Under the pieces are notes generated by a model that saw nothing but the letters and a program-made list of their open reading frames with translations, was not told the origin of the DNA and did not search any database. From positions 19,949,009 through 20,013,008 of the forward strand of contig CM059578.1 in the NCBI GenBank assembly GCA_030386875.1: DNA of 64,000 nucleotides, read 5' to 3'. Of the stretch, positions 20,568-31,593 are shown piece by piece. Made by a program: the position numbers and the translations under genes. The stretch's first letter is position 1, and each line of letters starts with the position of its first letter. Source of the DNA: Morinoia aosen. Taxonomy: Eukaryota; Arthropoda; Malacostraca; Amphipoda; Talitridae.

Positions 20568-22581
20568 TGTCTCGCGGAGATTTGCGGATTTTGATCTTCG
20601 CTACGTCAACGCAAGTGAACGGACATCAAGGGACGCTAAAGACACGAGGTTTCTTCAGTTTTATTTCAAGCCCCGTTGACTCCGTGAACTGCACAAACAA
20701 GTATATTTCAGGTTCGGCACAATACGAGGGATAACCGCATGATAAGAAAACTCCTAGTTCAAGGGTATAGACGACTGACTAACTAAGGTATATAATACCG
20801 CATGATAAGAAAACTCCTACCTCAAACATAGATGAGAAGTAGCTGACTAAGGTACGAAGAGCAACTAAATAATGCTAGAACTAAGTATGATATCCTAATG
20901 ACAAAGGACTATCACGCCAGTCTCGGGAGTCTGGGTAGTTCACGAGTCGATTCATGTTAGCAAGAATTCCAGTTCCAGAGAATAGCAACAAGAGAATAGC
21001 AATAAGAGAATAGCAATAAGAGAATAGCAATAAGAGAATAGCAATAAGAGAATAGCAATTAGAGAATAGCAATAAGAGAATAGCAATAAGAGAATGGCAA
21101 TAAGAGAATAGCAATACACGGAAAGGGATCAATAATTGTCAGGCCAAACGCATAACACAATGAGGCAACTATTGGAATATCAGAGGCAGAATATTAAAGA
21201 AGGTGTGACTTTCCAAATAGGAAATACATTTTTATACTTTGTTGGAGCACACAGTAATGCAAAAATCCAATTTTATAAACATACACATGGAAGGTTTTTC
21301 TTTAGCTTCCTATTATAATTTCTAAACCAATAAATATGTGCACTGTGGTCAAAGGAGGACAGCACACTCGCACACTAATTTTAATTTCAGGGATTCGGCT
21401 TTGAAATTAGTTCTAACGGTTTACACAAATTAAATGCTACAGTGGTACTGGTTTACAACCTCGGTGAGACAACCTGAAAACACCCCAGTATACTCACAAA
21501 CAACGGGGGAAGGTCCCTCACACGTTGGAATAGCCTTTCTATTTCAACATACAGAAATGAAGAAACTATTTTTTTCTTTACTCTACCTGGGGATGGAGAA
21601 AATGTTAAAAATGGTTAGGTCTCTGATGCAGGGGCAAGGTAAAATAGTGACAGCAGACTAGCACTACGGCCTATTCAGCCGCGGAATAATCAGAGCTCAA
21701 AGTTAATGTACATGAATACAGCAGATCAGCTATAATTACCTGTTGTCAAAAAACGGCTATCTCATTGATCAGCCTAATACTGGAAGGGGTTGAAATGAGT
21801 CAACAAATTTAATTACCTAATTTAAATACATGTGAACTTTCCCTAGGGCAACAAGTACACGTTGGCCAACGTCACCCAGAGAACACAAAATCACATGGGC
21901 GAGTGGTCGCGTAAATTTCTGGGTATATTCCCAGTCTACCTTTGAGAGTGCTTTAGCTTTAGGCTTCTACCCTACTGACTGGCGCAACTTGCCCTGCACA
22001 GCTCATCGGTGAAAAGCCAGCAAGATATTGACATTCAACAAAAAAGTGCATTTTATTTCCTATTAAAATTTGAGCTAAGTGTATGCTAGTACCGACCAGC
22101 TGTTCACGTCCTACGTTTTTATACTTAAGACGTCAGTTGTGAGGGGTTAACTGAAGTTCAATATTTAACTCAAATTCAAAGTCAAAATTAATGAGCAGAT
22201 TTGTAAAAATCACACATTCACTGAGCCTGCTAAATACCGTTAATTTAGAAAGGTTGTTAGAATCTGTAGTGCTGATTACCTCAGTTTACACAATCTGAAT
22301 TGTTAAATTCCTAGCATCACAATACAGCAACCTAGCTGGAGGGAACATCAGAAATTAAAGGGAAAGGCAAGTCTAACTCGATATAGGTGCTTCGCCGGTT
22401 GCTAGCAGCATCATTGAATGCTCTAGGAACCGGCTGTTCACCACTATAAAACACACAATACATGGTGGCGGAGCAACACGTATAGCTAGTTCGAGAACAA
22501 AAGAATTAAAATCAGTAATTTTCCAACACGTAATCACACTGCTAAGCTCACAGATACTTAAGATTATCCGGGAGAAATTCT
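20568..22581 (-). repeat. 3' LTR of D, main part (interrupted by Copia)
   Basis: Matches 33864-35825. It stops at the Copia insertion and resumes at 27052. Together the two pieces make about 2.13 kb. The 50-bp excess over the other LTR comes mainly from four more units of the 14-bp repeat. No open frame of substance was seen. Confidence 0.92.
20977..21116. repeat. 14-bp tandem array in left LTR of D
   Basis: About ten units of AGAGAATAGCAATA. The right LTR has six units at the equivalent place (34273-34356), so the array has changed length since D inserted. Confidence 0.92.
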
Positions 22582-22817
22582 TATTGGAGGTAGGTTAAGT
22601 AAGACGAGACACTTGGAGTTTGTATAATCAGACACGCAGCAAGACACAGCTTACATCACGAAGGATAGCGGTGGAGTAGGCTCCAGCCAAGCCCCAGAAC
22701 CATGAGCTCAGTTCTCAGCGCGGAGTACTGTCTAAACACATTCTAACACAAGAACACTGTAACATTATCAGTATTATACACATATACATTCAAGGTGCTA
22801 CAATAAAGGTTTCAACA
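22582..22817 (-). repeat. 3' LTR of the Copia element
   Basis: Coding strand begins TGTTGAAACC and ends CCTCCAATA. It contains AATAAA-like and TATA-like short motifs. A purine-rich tract GAGAAGGAG (plus 22818-22826, reverse complement) lies directly inside it and fits a polypurine tract. Confidence 0.92.
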
Positions 22818-22824
22818 CTCCTTC

Positions 22825-24797
22825 TCACATTGAATGTGTGTCAGATGAGACCATTCCTAACTTCGTTCTCAGCCTAGAGAACTTTTCTATGGGCAGGTTC
22901 TTGGTAAATATGTCGGCGAGCATTTCGTCGGTAGGGCAATACACTACGTCTATGTCTTTGTTACTTACAAGATCCCGTACATAGTGAAACTTAATATCGA
23001 TGTGCTTGCTCCTCCCATGATATTTGGGATTGTTGCCAAGACAGATGGCTGACTGGTTGTCTTCGTTTATAACCATTGGTTCCACAGTACCAAATTTTAG
23101 ATCACTGAGTAAGTGCTTCAACCAGACAGCCTCTTGAGCCGCACCGGCAAGAGCAACGTATTCGGCTTCTGCAGTTGAGAGGGCTACACAAGTTTGTTTA
23201 TTAGATCTCCACGTAATTACCGAATTACTGAAGGTGAAACAGTAACCAGAGGTAGACTTTCGGTCATTTTTATCACCAGCCCAGTCAGCATCTGAATAAC
23301 CAATGCAAGTATCAGAACATTTGCTAGACAAGAGACCTAGTTTGGAGGTGCCTCTCAGGTACCTGAATATTCTCTTAACACACATCCAATGCTGTTCAAG
23401 AGGTTTGGAGCTGTATTTAGCAACAGTATTCACTGCGAATGCAATGTCAGGTCGAGTTCTGGTTGACAAATACAAAAGGCTACCTACAGCACTTTGATAA
23501 GTAACAGGGTCAAATTCGACATCATTTGGGGAGCATATCGAATTTACATTTACATTAGCGGGAGTTGCAACAGGTTTACAATTATCAAAGCCAAATTTTG
23601 ACAACAGAGCCTCAGTGTAAGCAGTTTGATTTAAGAAAACGTTGTTTTTAGATTGTACAACACTTACACCTAGGAAGTAACTCAGCACACCAAGGTCTTT
23701 CATTTGGTATTGGGTAGAAAGACTCATCTTTATTTGATTTATTTCGACACCAGACTCAGAAGCAATTATTAGATCGTCAACATACAACGCCACAATACAC
23801 AGTTTCTTCTCTTGAACACGAGTGTATATACAAGCATCACTCTTAGGTTGTACAAAACCCAATTTCTTCAAATAGCTATCTAGTGTAGTATTCCAGCACT
23901 TAGGAGCTTGTTTTAGTCCGTAGAGCGATTTTTGTAGTTTACACACAAGATTTTTTTGCCTTTGATAACAAAACCGTCAGTTTGAACCAGGTACAGTTCT
24001 TCAACCAGTTCTCCATTAAGAAAGGCTGTTGCAACGTCCATGTGATGGACTTGCATGTTGCATTTGGCAGCCAAAGCTAGCACTGTCCTGACAGATTCAA
24101 ATCGAACCACGGGACTGAAGGTCTCGTCGTAGTCAGTGCCATATTTTTGTGAGTAGCCCTGAGCCACAAGGCGAGCTTTGTACGAGCAAATGCTTCCGTC
24201 GGGTCCAGTTTTTCTTTTAAAGATCCACTTTGATTTGATAGGTTTTTTGTCATTAGGACACTCTACAAGAGACCATACTTTGTTTTGATTAATAGACTCC
24301 ATCTCATTTTCCATAGCTGTTTCCCATAGTTTTGCTTCTGGTGTACTGGGTGCTTCTTGAACACAAGATGGTATATCAAGCTCATTTTTCATTAAATACA
24401 CCCATTCACCAAACCTATCAGGAGCGCGTCGATACCTGGCTGATTGTCTAGGCTCCACTCCCTCCATCCCAGCATCTGACTGACTATGCTCCACCCCTCC
24501 CTCAGAGTCTTCTGGTTCTGGATCCCGAGGAAGAAGAGTAAAATTACCATCATTTACTTCAGAAGGCTTCTTCTCAATTGGCATCTGCTGAGATTCATTG
24601 AACATAACGTCTCTACTCAAAAATATCCTTCTGCTGCTTATGTCATACAGACGATATCCCTTGAATCCACTTCCATATCCTACAAGAACACACGGTTTAG
24701 ATTTTGGATCAAGTTTTTTCACTCTCATCTTTGGGGACATGTGCGTACGCACTGCAGCCAAAGGTTTTGAGGTGCTGTACATTGGGCTTGTGTCCAT
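22825..24797 (-). pseudogene. Reverse transcriptase and RNase H of the Copia element
   Basis: Two overlapping frames. The first (24797-23913) ends a linker with CVLVGYGSGFKGYRLYD and the RT N-terminus (WSLVECPNDKKPIKSKWIFKRK, HMDVATAFLNGELVEELYL). The second (23946-22825) continues with LQKSLYGLKQAPKCW and the catalytic loop ALYVDDLIIASE, both Asp residues intact. RNase H follows: YSDADWAGDKNDRKSTSGYCF, STAEAEYVAL and KHIDIKFHYVRD. The change of frame lies in a T-run (plus 23949-23955). A second change near 24740 separates RT from integrase. The parts would make cDNA from element RNA. Confidence 0.9.
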
Positions 24798-25749
24798 TAA
24801 GGGCCTGATAAGGGGTCATATCATTTAATGCACTAGCAGGGCTCCTATTTTTGACATACAGGGCAGTTGATATAGCTTCACCCCAGAATGATTTTGGTAA
24901 CTTTGAACCAGACAGCATAGCTCTGACAGAGTCAAGGAGAGTGCTATTCATTCTTTCTGCAACTCCATTTTGTTCAGGTGTCTTAGGCACAGTTTTTTCA
25001 TGGATAATTCCTTCCCTTTTTAGGAATTGTTCAAAGTCATTAGAGATGTATTCCCCACCGTTATCGGAGCGCAGAATTTTAATTTTGTGATCATAGTGAT
25101 TTTCTACCAAGGATTTGAACTCCTGAAACACTTTAAAAACATCACTCTTATGCTTGATAATGTACACCCAAGTATTTCTGGAGTGGTCGTCTATGAAGGT
25201 TACAAAATACCTTCCACTCCCAAGTGATATGAGATTAAGCTGGCCACACACATCACTGTGGATAAGTTCTAAGGGTTGGCGTTTCCTTTTGTGATTTGTT
25301 TTGGTGAACGGAAGCCTATGATTTTTACCATCACAACAGTTTTCACAAAAAATGTTATCTCCACTCACAGAACAATCAAAACCTCTAACAAGATTCTTAG
25401 TGGCTAATTTCTTAAGATTATTGAATCCTAGATGACAAAATCGTTTATGCCACAGAATTTCATCAGAGGAAACGTTCATGCATTTAGCAGCTGAATTAAG
25501 GGTGCAATAAGGTTTATACAATTTTCCTACTTTACTGCCTAAGGCAATTAATTCATCATCTTTATTTACAATCTTACATGAGCTTTCGTCAAAGTAAACT
25601 GAGTTTCCACTTTCTGTAATCTGAGGCACAGAAAGTAAATTGTAGGCTAAGCCAGGTACATACAAGACATTCTTAACAACACAGGTATCTACTAGGCCTT
25701 TAGGCAACAACACCATAACTTCAACATCACCTACACCAACACCTTGCAA
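24709..25749 (-). pseudogene. Integrase of the Copia element
   Basis: Contains a pre-integrase zinc finger (LWHKRFCHLGFNNLKKL ... FCENCCDGKNHRLPF) and the core triad: Asp in LIHSDVCGQL, Asp in ILRSDNGGEYIS, Glu in PEQNGVAERMNSTL. All are intact. The sequence begins with the second half of the protease (VKNVLYVPGLAYNLLSV). It is offset from gag-protease by a frame change near 25740. Confidence 0.9.
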
Positions 25750-26666
25750 GTTTCTACCATCACCAACTTCAATGTAATTGGACTAGATAGCTCATTCATA
25801 CAAGAAAAATCATTCCTATTATTACACATGTATGCTGTTGCACCGGAATTAATTACCCAACAATTATTGATATTTATCACAGACAATGCACTGATATAAT
25901 TTGTTTTACCTGCTACAAAATTGTTTTGGTCTTCTGTGTGGTTCCCATCTTCTTTCTTCAACTTTTCTTGATAGATCCAGCACTTGGTACGTAGGTGTCC
26001 CAATTTTCCGCATTCGTAGCACCTTGAGTTTTTCAATTTGGAGGTCACAAGGGATTTTTCACTGAAGTCTGAAGCACTTTGGTTTTTCAGTTTTGCTTCT
26101 TCATTCAGAAGACGCTCTGTCACAATATCCCATGACGGTAGTTTTTCATGAGCTTCCAGTGCAGTCACCAGTGTGGAGAAATGGTCGGGAAGTGACGACA
26201 GCAAGATTATTACACGACTTTCTTCATCAACAGCGTCATCAATCACACTCAAGGACTCAAATATTTCGACAAATGCTTTGAGATGAGTTTGTAAGTCTTG
26301 GTCTTCTTTTAGTTTCATGTTGTAGAGTCTTTCGCGTAGTCTGAACTTGTTAGACCAAGTTTTCTTTTGGAATGTATCTTCAATCTTATGCCATAGTTGC
26401 ACAGGGTCAGTAGGATCACCCAATAAATAAAGTTGACTTGTTTCGACACCAAGCACAATTGTTGCAAGTGCACTGTCACGTCTTTCTTCAAATTTTCTTC
26501 GAGCAGTCTCGTCCGTAGTCTGTGGCATGGTTTCCGTTCCTCGAACCAAGTTCCACAGTTTTTCCTTCATCAGGATCATCTTCATTTGCAGCTTCCACGT
26601 AGGATGGTTTTTATCATTAAGAGCCGTGAGGCAGTTCTCTGCACTTTCACTTACGGAGCCTGCCAT
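25731..26666 (-). CDS. gag and start of protease of the Copia element
   Basis: 311 aa from an ATG at 26666. A Copia gag domain comes first (NHPTWKLQMKMILMKEKLWNLV, TLVTALEAHEKLPSWDIVTERLLNEE) and then one zinc knuckle CYECGKLGHLRTKC. The protease motif that should read as Asp-Ser-Gly is VINSGATAYMCN, with Asn in place of the catalytic Asp. The frame ends at a stop just after the break. Confidence 0.88.
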   Translation of the reverse strand: MAGSVSESAENCLTALNDKNHPTWKLQMKMILMKEKLWNLVRGTETMPQTTDETARRKFEERRDSALATIVLGVETSQLYLLGDPTDPVQLWHKIEDTFQKKTWSNKFRLRERLYNMKLKEDQDLQTHLKAFVEIFESLSVIDDAVDEESRVIILLSSLPDHFSTLVTALEAHEKLPSWDIVTERLLNEEAKLKNQSASDFSEKSLVTSKLKNSRCYECGKLGHLRTKCWIYQEKLKKEDGNHTEDQNNFVAGKTNYISALSVININNCWVINSGATAYMCNNRNDFSCMNELSSPITLKLVMVETCKVLV

Positions 26667-26800
26667 GCTTCTTTCTCTTTCACCGTTTCTGTCTCACACA
26701 GCACTAACAAATCACCAACGTCTGTTCTCGCTGTCCCGGGCTGTTTTTCGCTTCGGGACTTAGGATAACCTCACTTGATATTGCTTCATCGGAAAGTTTT

Positions 26801-26814
26801 CTGGGCCCATAACC
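26801..26814 (-). promoter_or_regulatory. Primer-binding site of Copia: initiator tRNA-Met half
   Basis: The plus strand reads CTGGGCCCATAACC directly beside the LTR. This is the anticodon stem-loop sequence of insect initiator tRNA-Met, so the element RNA would pair with the inner part of that tRNA, as known for Drosophila copia, which is primed by a tRNA-iMet fragment. Confidence 0.85.
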
Positions 26815-27051
26815 TATTGGAGGTAGGTTAAGTAAGACGAGACACTTGGAGTTTGTATAATCAGTACACGCAGCAAGACACAGCTTACATCACGAAGGAT
26901 AGCGGTGGAGTAGGCTCCAGCCAAGCCCGAGAACCATGAGCTCAGTTCTCAGCGCGGAGTACTGTCTAAACACATTCTAACACAAGAACACTGTAACATT
27001 ATCAGTATTATACACATATACATTCAAGGTGCTACAATAAAGGTTTCAACA
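26815..27051 (-). repeat. 5' LTR of the Copia element
   Basis: 237 bp, differing from 22582-22817 by about one indel and one substitution. Followed by the ATTCT target duplication. Confidence 0.92.
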
Positions 27052-27170
27052 ATTCTTTCCACGAGCACTTGAGTCAAACAGAACGTTGCATCAGTCTTGT
27101 GGACCAGTACGGATCCGCAAAATGTTGCCGCAAAATTTTTCTCAAAATTCGCGTATTGTAAGACGCGACA
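27052..27170 (-). repeat. 3' LTR of D, remaining end
   Basis: Continues the left LTR of D after the Copia element (first five bases are the target duplication) and matches 35826-35941. Ends GCGACA. Immediately inside, plus-strand 27171-27180 is the complement of a purine-rich AGAGAGGAG tract, a suitable polypurine tract. Confidence 0.9.
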
Positions 27171-27231
27171 CTCCTCTCTGGTGGAGGGATCCACTAATTA
27201 CTGCCGTCGGGGGGGGGGGGGGAGGTTTGCG

Positions 27232-28910
27232 CTAGATGAGGACCAATTCGGTGGCGGGACGCACCACCCGTTGGACCCTATCGTTGTCGTTTCGTCGCGC
27301 AAGCCGCACAGTGGCTCACCTCAGCGACCCATCATGACTGGGGAGGGTCTCTTCGATGACGCCTGTCGGCCAGGTTGTTCTCCTAGCCATCTTCTCCCTC
27401 ACTAGGACGATGTCTCCTTTCTTTAGCGGTGGGTTGACGGCCCTCCATTTACTGCATTGTTGCAGTTCGTAGATGTAGCCTCTCCTCCACCTCAGCCAAA
27501 ACTGATCTGCCAGGTACTGCACCTTTTTCCATCGCAGCTTCCCGTAAGCGGGGTCGTGTTGAGCGAGCGCAGGCCTGTCGTGCTGTGGCGTGCTGGTCTT
27601 CTGCGTCAAGAGCACGTTTGGGGTCACTCGCAGCGGTTAATTGGGATCGAAGGACGTCTCCCACAAGGGGGTGGAGTTCACGATAGCTGCCGCTTCCTGC
27701 AGTAGGGTGTGTAATTCGTCGAAGGACAGAGGGTGTTGACCAGCGTGCAGGAGGGCTGCTTCTAAACACCTTCGGATTTGACATATCTTGCGCTCCCATA
27801 CTCCGCCGAAATGAGAGGCATGCGGCGGGTTCATGTCCCAACGCACACCCAGGTCCAATAGAGCCCGACTGGCCTGCTGAACGTTGACTTCTTCAGCTAG
27901 GTTCTTGGCTCCGATGAAGTTGGTGCCTCTGTCGGATAGCAGGACCGAGCAGGGACCTCGCACCGCGATGAACCTCCTGAAGCTATTGATGAAGGTAGGA
28001 GTGTTGAGGGATGGCAGCATCTCGATATGAACTGCGCGAGAGGCGAGGCAAGTGAAAAGTAGAGCCCAGCACTTTCTAAGGGGGGCGTTTCTTCTTGTGG
28101 ATGGCCCGTTGTTTATCATCCAGTGACAGAAAAAACGTCGAAACCCACGAAGGTGAAGGGCGGCGCAGTCTCGGAGCGTTCCTTCGGTAGTTCGGCCATT
28201 TGCGGGGTCAAGAAAGAGGCTCTTAGTCGCTGACAGATGACGCAGTTCCGCAGCAACTTCTGTATCGCTCTCCGGCCGCTCTCGATATGATACCCGGCTT
28301 CTCGAATGGAAGCGTGCGTCACGTGCCGGCCTTGATGCTTTGTCTTCTGATGGTAGTGCATCATGACAACGGTGCTGATGGAGTGGTTAAAGGGGAGCAG
28401 CAAAGGGTGCTTGATATCTCCTGGGAGGTCTGAGATGGCTAGTCTACCTCCCACTCTGATCAGGCCGTTTTGGTCGACAAAGGGTGCGAGGCTGGAAAGT
28501 TTGTGTCGAGGGGCTACACTTCCCTCTTGGCGCATCCGGTTGAAAAGATCTGAGAAGGTGGACTTCTGGGCTTCCAGGACCAGGACGTTGTGGGCAAAGG
28601 CCTGAGGGTCGGCAACGGCGATGTGGGTGTTCTGGTTTGCTCTTCGAAGGAGGACTCTGTTGAGTAGCTTTTGCGACAGAGCTACTACTCTGGCGGCGAT
28701 CCTCAGGATGGCTGACCATGAACTGAATTTTGAGAAGAGCTTGGCGAATAGAAGTTCAGCGACGTTCCCCGTCGATTGAAGAACTTGAGCGTCGACCCTT
28801 TTTTCAACCTCGGGGAGTTCTTCGGGGTCCGTCAGGTAAGCCGAGGTGGAGGAAGGGGAGACGACGTCGCTGATTAGAAATGCCGGACCTCTGAGCCATT
28901 CCGTCTGCAT
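27232..28910 (-). pseudogene. Integrase and C-terminal domain of D (broken)
   Basis: Begins with a linker (WLRGPAFLISD). The zinc finger is intact: MHYHQKTKHQGRHVTHASIR ... CVICQRLR. The first core Asp is in FVGFDVFSVTG (frame lost at 28118), the second in LLSDRGTNFIGA, and Glu in FGGVWERKICQIRR. After another shift near 27635 comes the Pao C-terminal domain (DQFWLRWRRGYIYELQQ, KKGDIVLVREKMARRTTWPTG). A TGA at 27316-27318 interrupts this frame, which then continues with VRLARRNDNDRVQRVV to a stop at 27232. A run of 14 G (27209-27222) lies between the gene end and the LTR. Confidence 0.85.
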
Positions 28911-28976
28911 TAGTCTCGAAGGGTCTGTCGGTCTCGGGGCAAGATCGGCAGGATTCGATGTGGTGTCGACGTAGCT

Positions 28977-30925
28977 TCATTTGGACGGGTCGCTGCTCTG
29001 CCAGATGATGTCCACCCTTCTCTGAACATACCGACTGAATCTCGCAGAGTTGTTTCTGATGTAACACAGCACAACTTTGCTGTCCGAATAGAAGTACACC
29101 CGAGCGGGTTTCCTTTTCAGCTCCTGTATCGTTTGCAGGCTTGACAACACTGCTCCCACTTCCGCGCACAGTTCTAGCCTAGGGATCGAGGTGGCAGCTC
29201 TTGGAGCCACACGACTTTCTCCGTGTACAATTTAAACAATTTAAACAATTTATTTACCACAGGAGATACAGAGGTAGAATGTTTCTTAAGTCTAATACAA
29301 TGGTCAGAATTGAGTATAGCTACCTGTGGGCCCGAATAAGTTCAGCGACTTCTAGGGCATCCTACCAACTTCTAGGGCATCCTACCGAACGCGACGTGAC
29401 CTTGGCCATTGTTGGTGGTCGTACGCAGGTACGCCACGTTTCCGATTGCCTCCTGCGAGGCGTCCGAGAAAATGTGTAAGGTTTGGGTGTCGTCCCCATT
29501 CGATTCCGGCGGAAGGAAGCACCTTAGAATCGAGAGTTCGTGCAGGCATTGAAGGCTCTGGAGCCAGCGCAGCCACGACTGAACTGTGCAGCTCGGAATG
29601 AGCTCGTCCCAATCCAACGTCTTACCACCGGATGCTCGGTCGGTTTCGGAGAGCAGGTTTCGTAGGATGAGTCGTCCGCCGAGTGTGACTGGGCTGGCGA
29701 AGCCGATAGGATCGTAGATCCAATTGATTGCAGATAGCAGGCCTCGCTTCGTGTGAGGGCGGTCTGGTATGTTCACTTTCAGCACAAAGCAGTCGCTGGC
29801 AATGTTCCACGACACGCCGAGTGTGCTATGGTTGGGGGCTGTAATCAGGTCGATGTCGTCTTCAGTCGCTCTCTCACTCGTGGGGAAGCCCTTGAGGACC
29901 TCCATGGAGTTAGACATGACCTTGCGCAGTCTGATATGGTACCGCGACAGGAGATATTTAGCCGTTCGCAAGATTCCGATAGCTTTGGTGGGGTCTGGTG
30001 CAGTTCCAAGTCCGTCGTCGCAGTAGAAGTGCGACGTTACATAATCTTGCGCTGCATCGAGGTGTTCTATATCTTCGGGCTGCAATTCGCTGGCGGTTCC
30101 CTTAGCAGCGCGGTGAAGGCCTCACATCGTGGCAACGGCGGGACTGCTGGTGTAACCAAATACGTGCACGCGCGCTCGATGTGGCACGAGGGGCTTCTGA
30201 GGGTCGTTGTCGGCCCACCAGTAGAATCTCATTAGATTCTTGTGACCCGGCGGTACGTGGAAGGCGTGGAACATGCTCTCAACGTCGGCTACGAAGGCGA
30301 TCTTGTGCTCCCGAAATCTCGTTAGCACATCTCGCAGACGGTTGTTGTAGTCTGGTCCTGACAGCAGGCACGTATTGAGGCTGGTCCCTTGATACTTGGC
30401 AGCGCTGTCGAAGACGAGCCTCACCTTGGATATATTCTCTTGAACCACTGGGAAAATGGGGATGTACCAGGTGAGGCCGCCCTGTCCCTGTCGGTTCCTT
30501 TTGCCTACAGGTATCTGCTTGACGTGTCGCATGTCGACATTTTTCTTCATGGCGTCCAGACACTGCTGTAATTTTACCGGCTCTTTCGTTAGCCTCTTCA
30601 GCGTATTCTCTTGACGACGAAACACTGCCACTCTGTTGTCGGGCAGCGTCGCGTCGAGTGATTTCAGCGGCAGTGGCGCTTCAAGGTGGCCTTCATCATT
30701 TACCTTCATTTCCTCCATCGCTTTCAAGAACTTGCGGTCGTCGTGAGACAGACCAGACATCTCATCGTCGGGTTGTTGGACGAACATGTCCTTTTCGGGG
30801 GACGGCCCGAAACACATCCTGGCGCTGAGATGTTCATGAGTGGTTTCACTGATATCTTTAGGATTGTGCATCTTTGTCCGAGTGAGGGGCCGGCGCTGTC
30901 GTTCACTTTGCCGACCACGGCCCAA
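28977..30925 (-). pseudogene. Reverse transcriptase and RNase H of D (broken)
   Basis: RT starts around 30800 with an acidic linker. Motifs in order: WYIPIFPVVQENISKVRLVFD, FVADVESMFHAFHVPPGHK, a TGA at 30122-30124, then SHFYCDDGLGTA (both catalytic Asp kept). The Pao motif INWIYDPIGFASPVTLGG and RNase H start LHIFSDASQEAIGNVAY follow. A 172-bp insertion at about 29216-29387 cuts RNase H, and the frame resumes with APRAATSIPRLELCAEV and YFYSDSKVVLCYI. Another TGA at 28977-28979 stands where a Trp would be expected. Both TGA codons fit TGG-to-TGA decay. Confidence 0.84.
29216..29387. mobile_element. Short insertion in RNase H of D
   Basis: About 172 bp separating two halves of RNase H. It includes CAATTTAAACAATTTAAACAA near 29230 and a perfect 19-bp tandem duplication starting ACTTCTAGGGCATCC at 29350-29387. 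No terminal inverted repeat or clear target duplication was found, so its class is unknown; edges are approximate. Confidence 0.5.
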
Positions 30926-31593
30926 CCCAAAACTGTGTGATGGACAAATGGAGCACTTTGACGATGTTGGTCAGCGTGGCTGTACAGTATGTCCCCGCTG
31001 TCTGTCCCGAGAAGCACGGCAACTTCTGCTCTGTCGTCGAGGGTGAGGAAGCGAGGGGCATAGTGATATATTTCCGGGGTCCTTTCCACACGTTCTTTAG
31101 TCGCCACTTCCCTCTTGGTGTCGGGAATGAGGTCGCACTCGAACATTGGCGGGAGTTCGAAGAGTTTACTTTCGGAAACCCCCTTGATCTTCAATCCGGA
31201 CACGCATCTACCCTGTCGAACAACAGATTTATCGGACAAGGTCTCTGGTGTGTAGCACGACTTGGGACCTGTCACCCGAAGGGTGTCTAGCAGCTTGGAA
31301 GAACAGAAGGATGTCGTGCTCTGCTCATCAAGTATGGCGTAGACGCGACACGACCGGCACGATCTCTCGTCGAAAACGTCGGCCAGGACAGTTTTGCTGC
31401 ATGCTCTGCCTCCGGTCGTAGCCGAATGAGAATTCAATGCCCTGGCTTTCGGATTTTCTAAAACTTCGCTCTGGGCTTGTTTGTCGCTCGGGTCCTGCTT
31501 GGGGCGTGCCCTGCTGATAGCGAATACTGGGGTTCCCGGCCTTTGTTCGGTTGAGATGGGCTGTCGTGCTGTGATTGTCGGCTCCGCAATCAT
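30724..31593 (-). pseudogene. Protease region of D
   Basis: Contains CRVYAILDEQSTTSFCSSKLLD, the Pao aspartic-protease start (DUF1758-type), and the second-half motif VAVLLGTDSGDILY. It then runs to HHTVLGWAVVGKV before a change of frame leads to RT (30925). It would process Gag and Pol after translation. Asp-Glu in place of Asp-Ser/Thr-Gly is seen in this part of the BEL/Pao group, so it need not be damage. Confidence 0.78.

Larger units (their letters stand above)
22582..27051 (-). mobile_element. Ty1/Copia retrotransposon in the left LTR of D
   Basis: 4470 bp with LTRs of 236 and 237 bp and the 5-bp target duplication ATTCT (22577-22581 and 27052-27056). It contains gag, protease, integrase, RT and RNase H in the Copia order (integrase before RT) on the minus strand. 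The LTRs differ by about two changes, so the insertion is fairly recent, yet three frame breaks and a damaged protease indicate an inactive copy. Confidence 0.94.

Noticed and set aside
28977..30124. UGA decoded as Trp (alternative code)
   Set aside because: UGA ends gag in B and C and no other evidence supports recoding; decay explains it.
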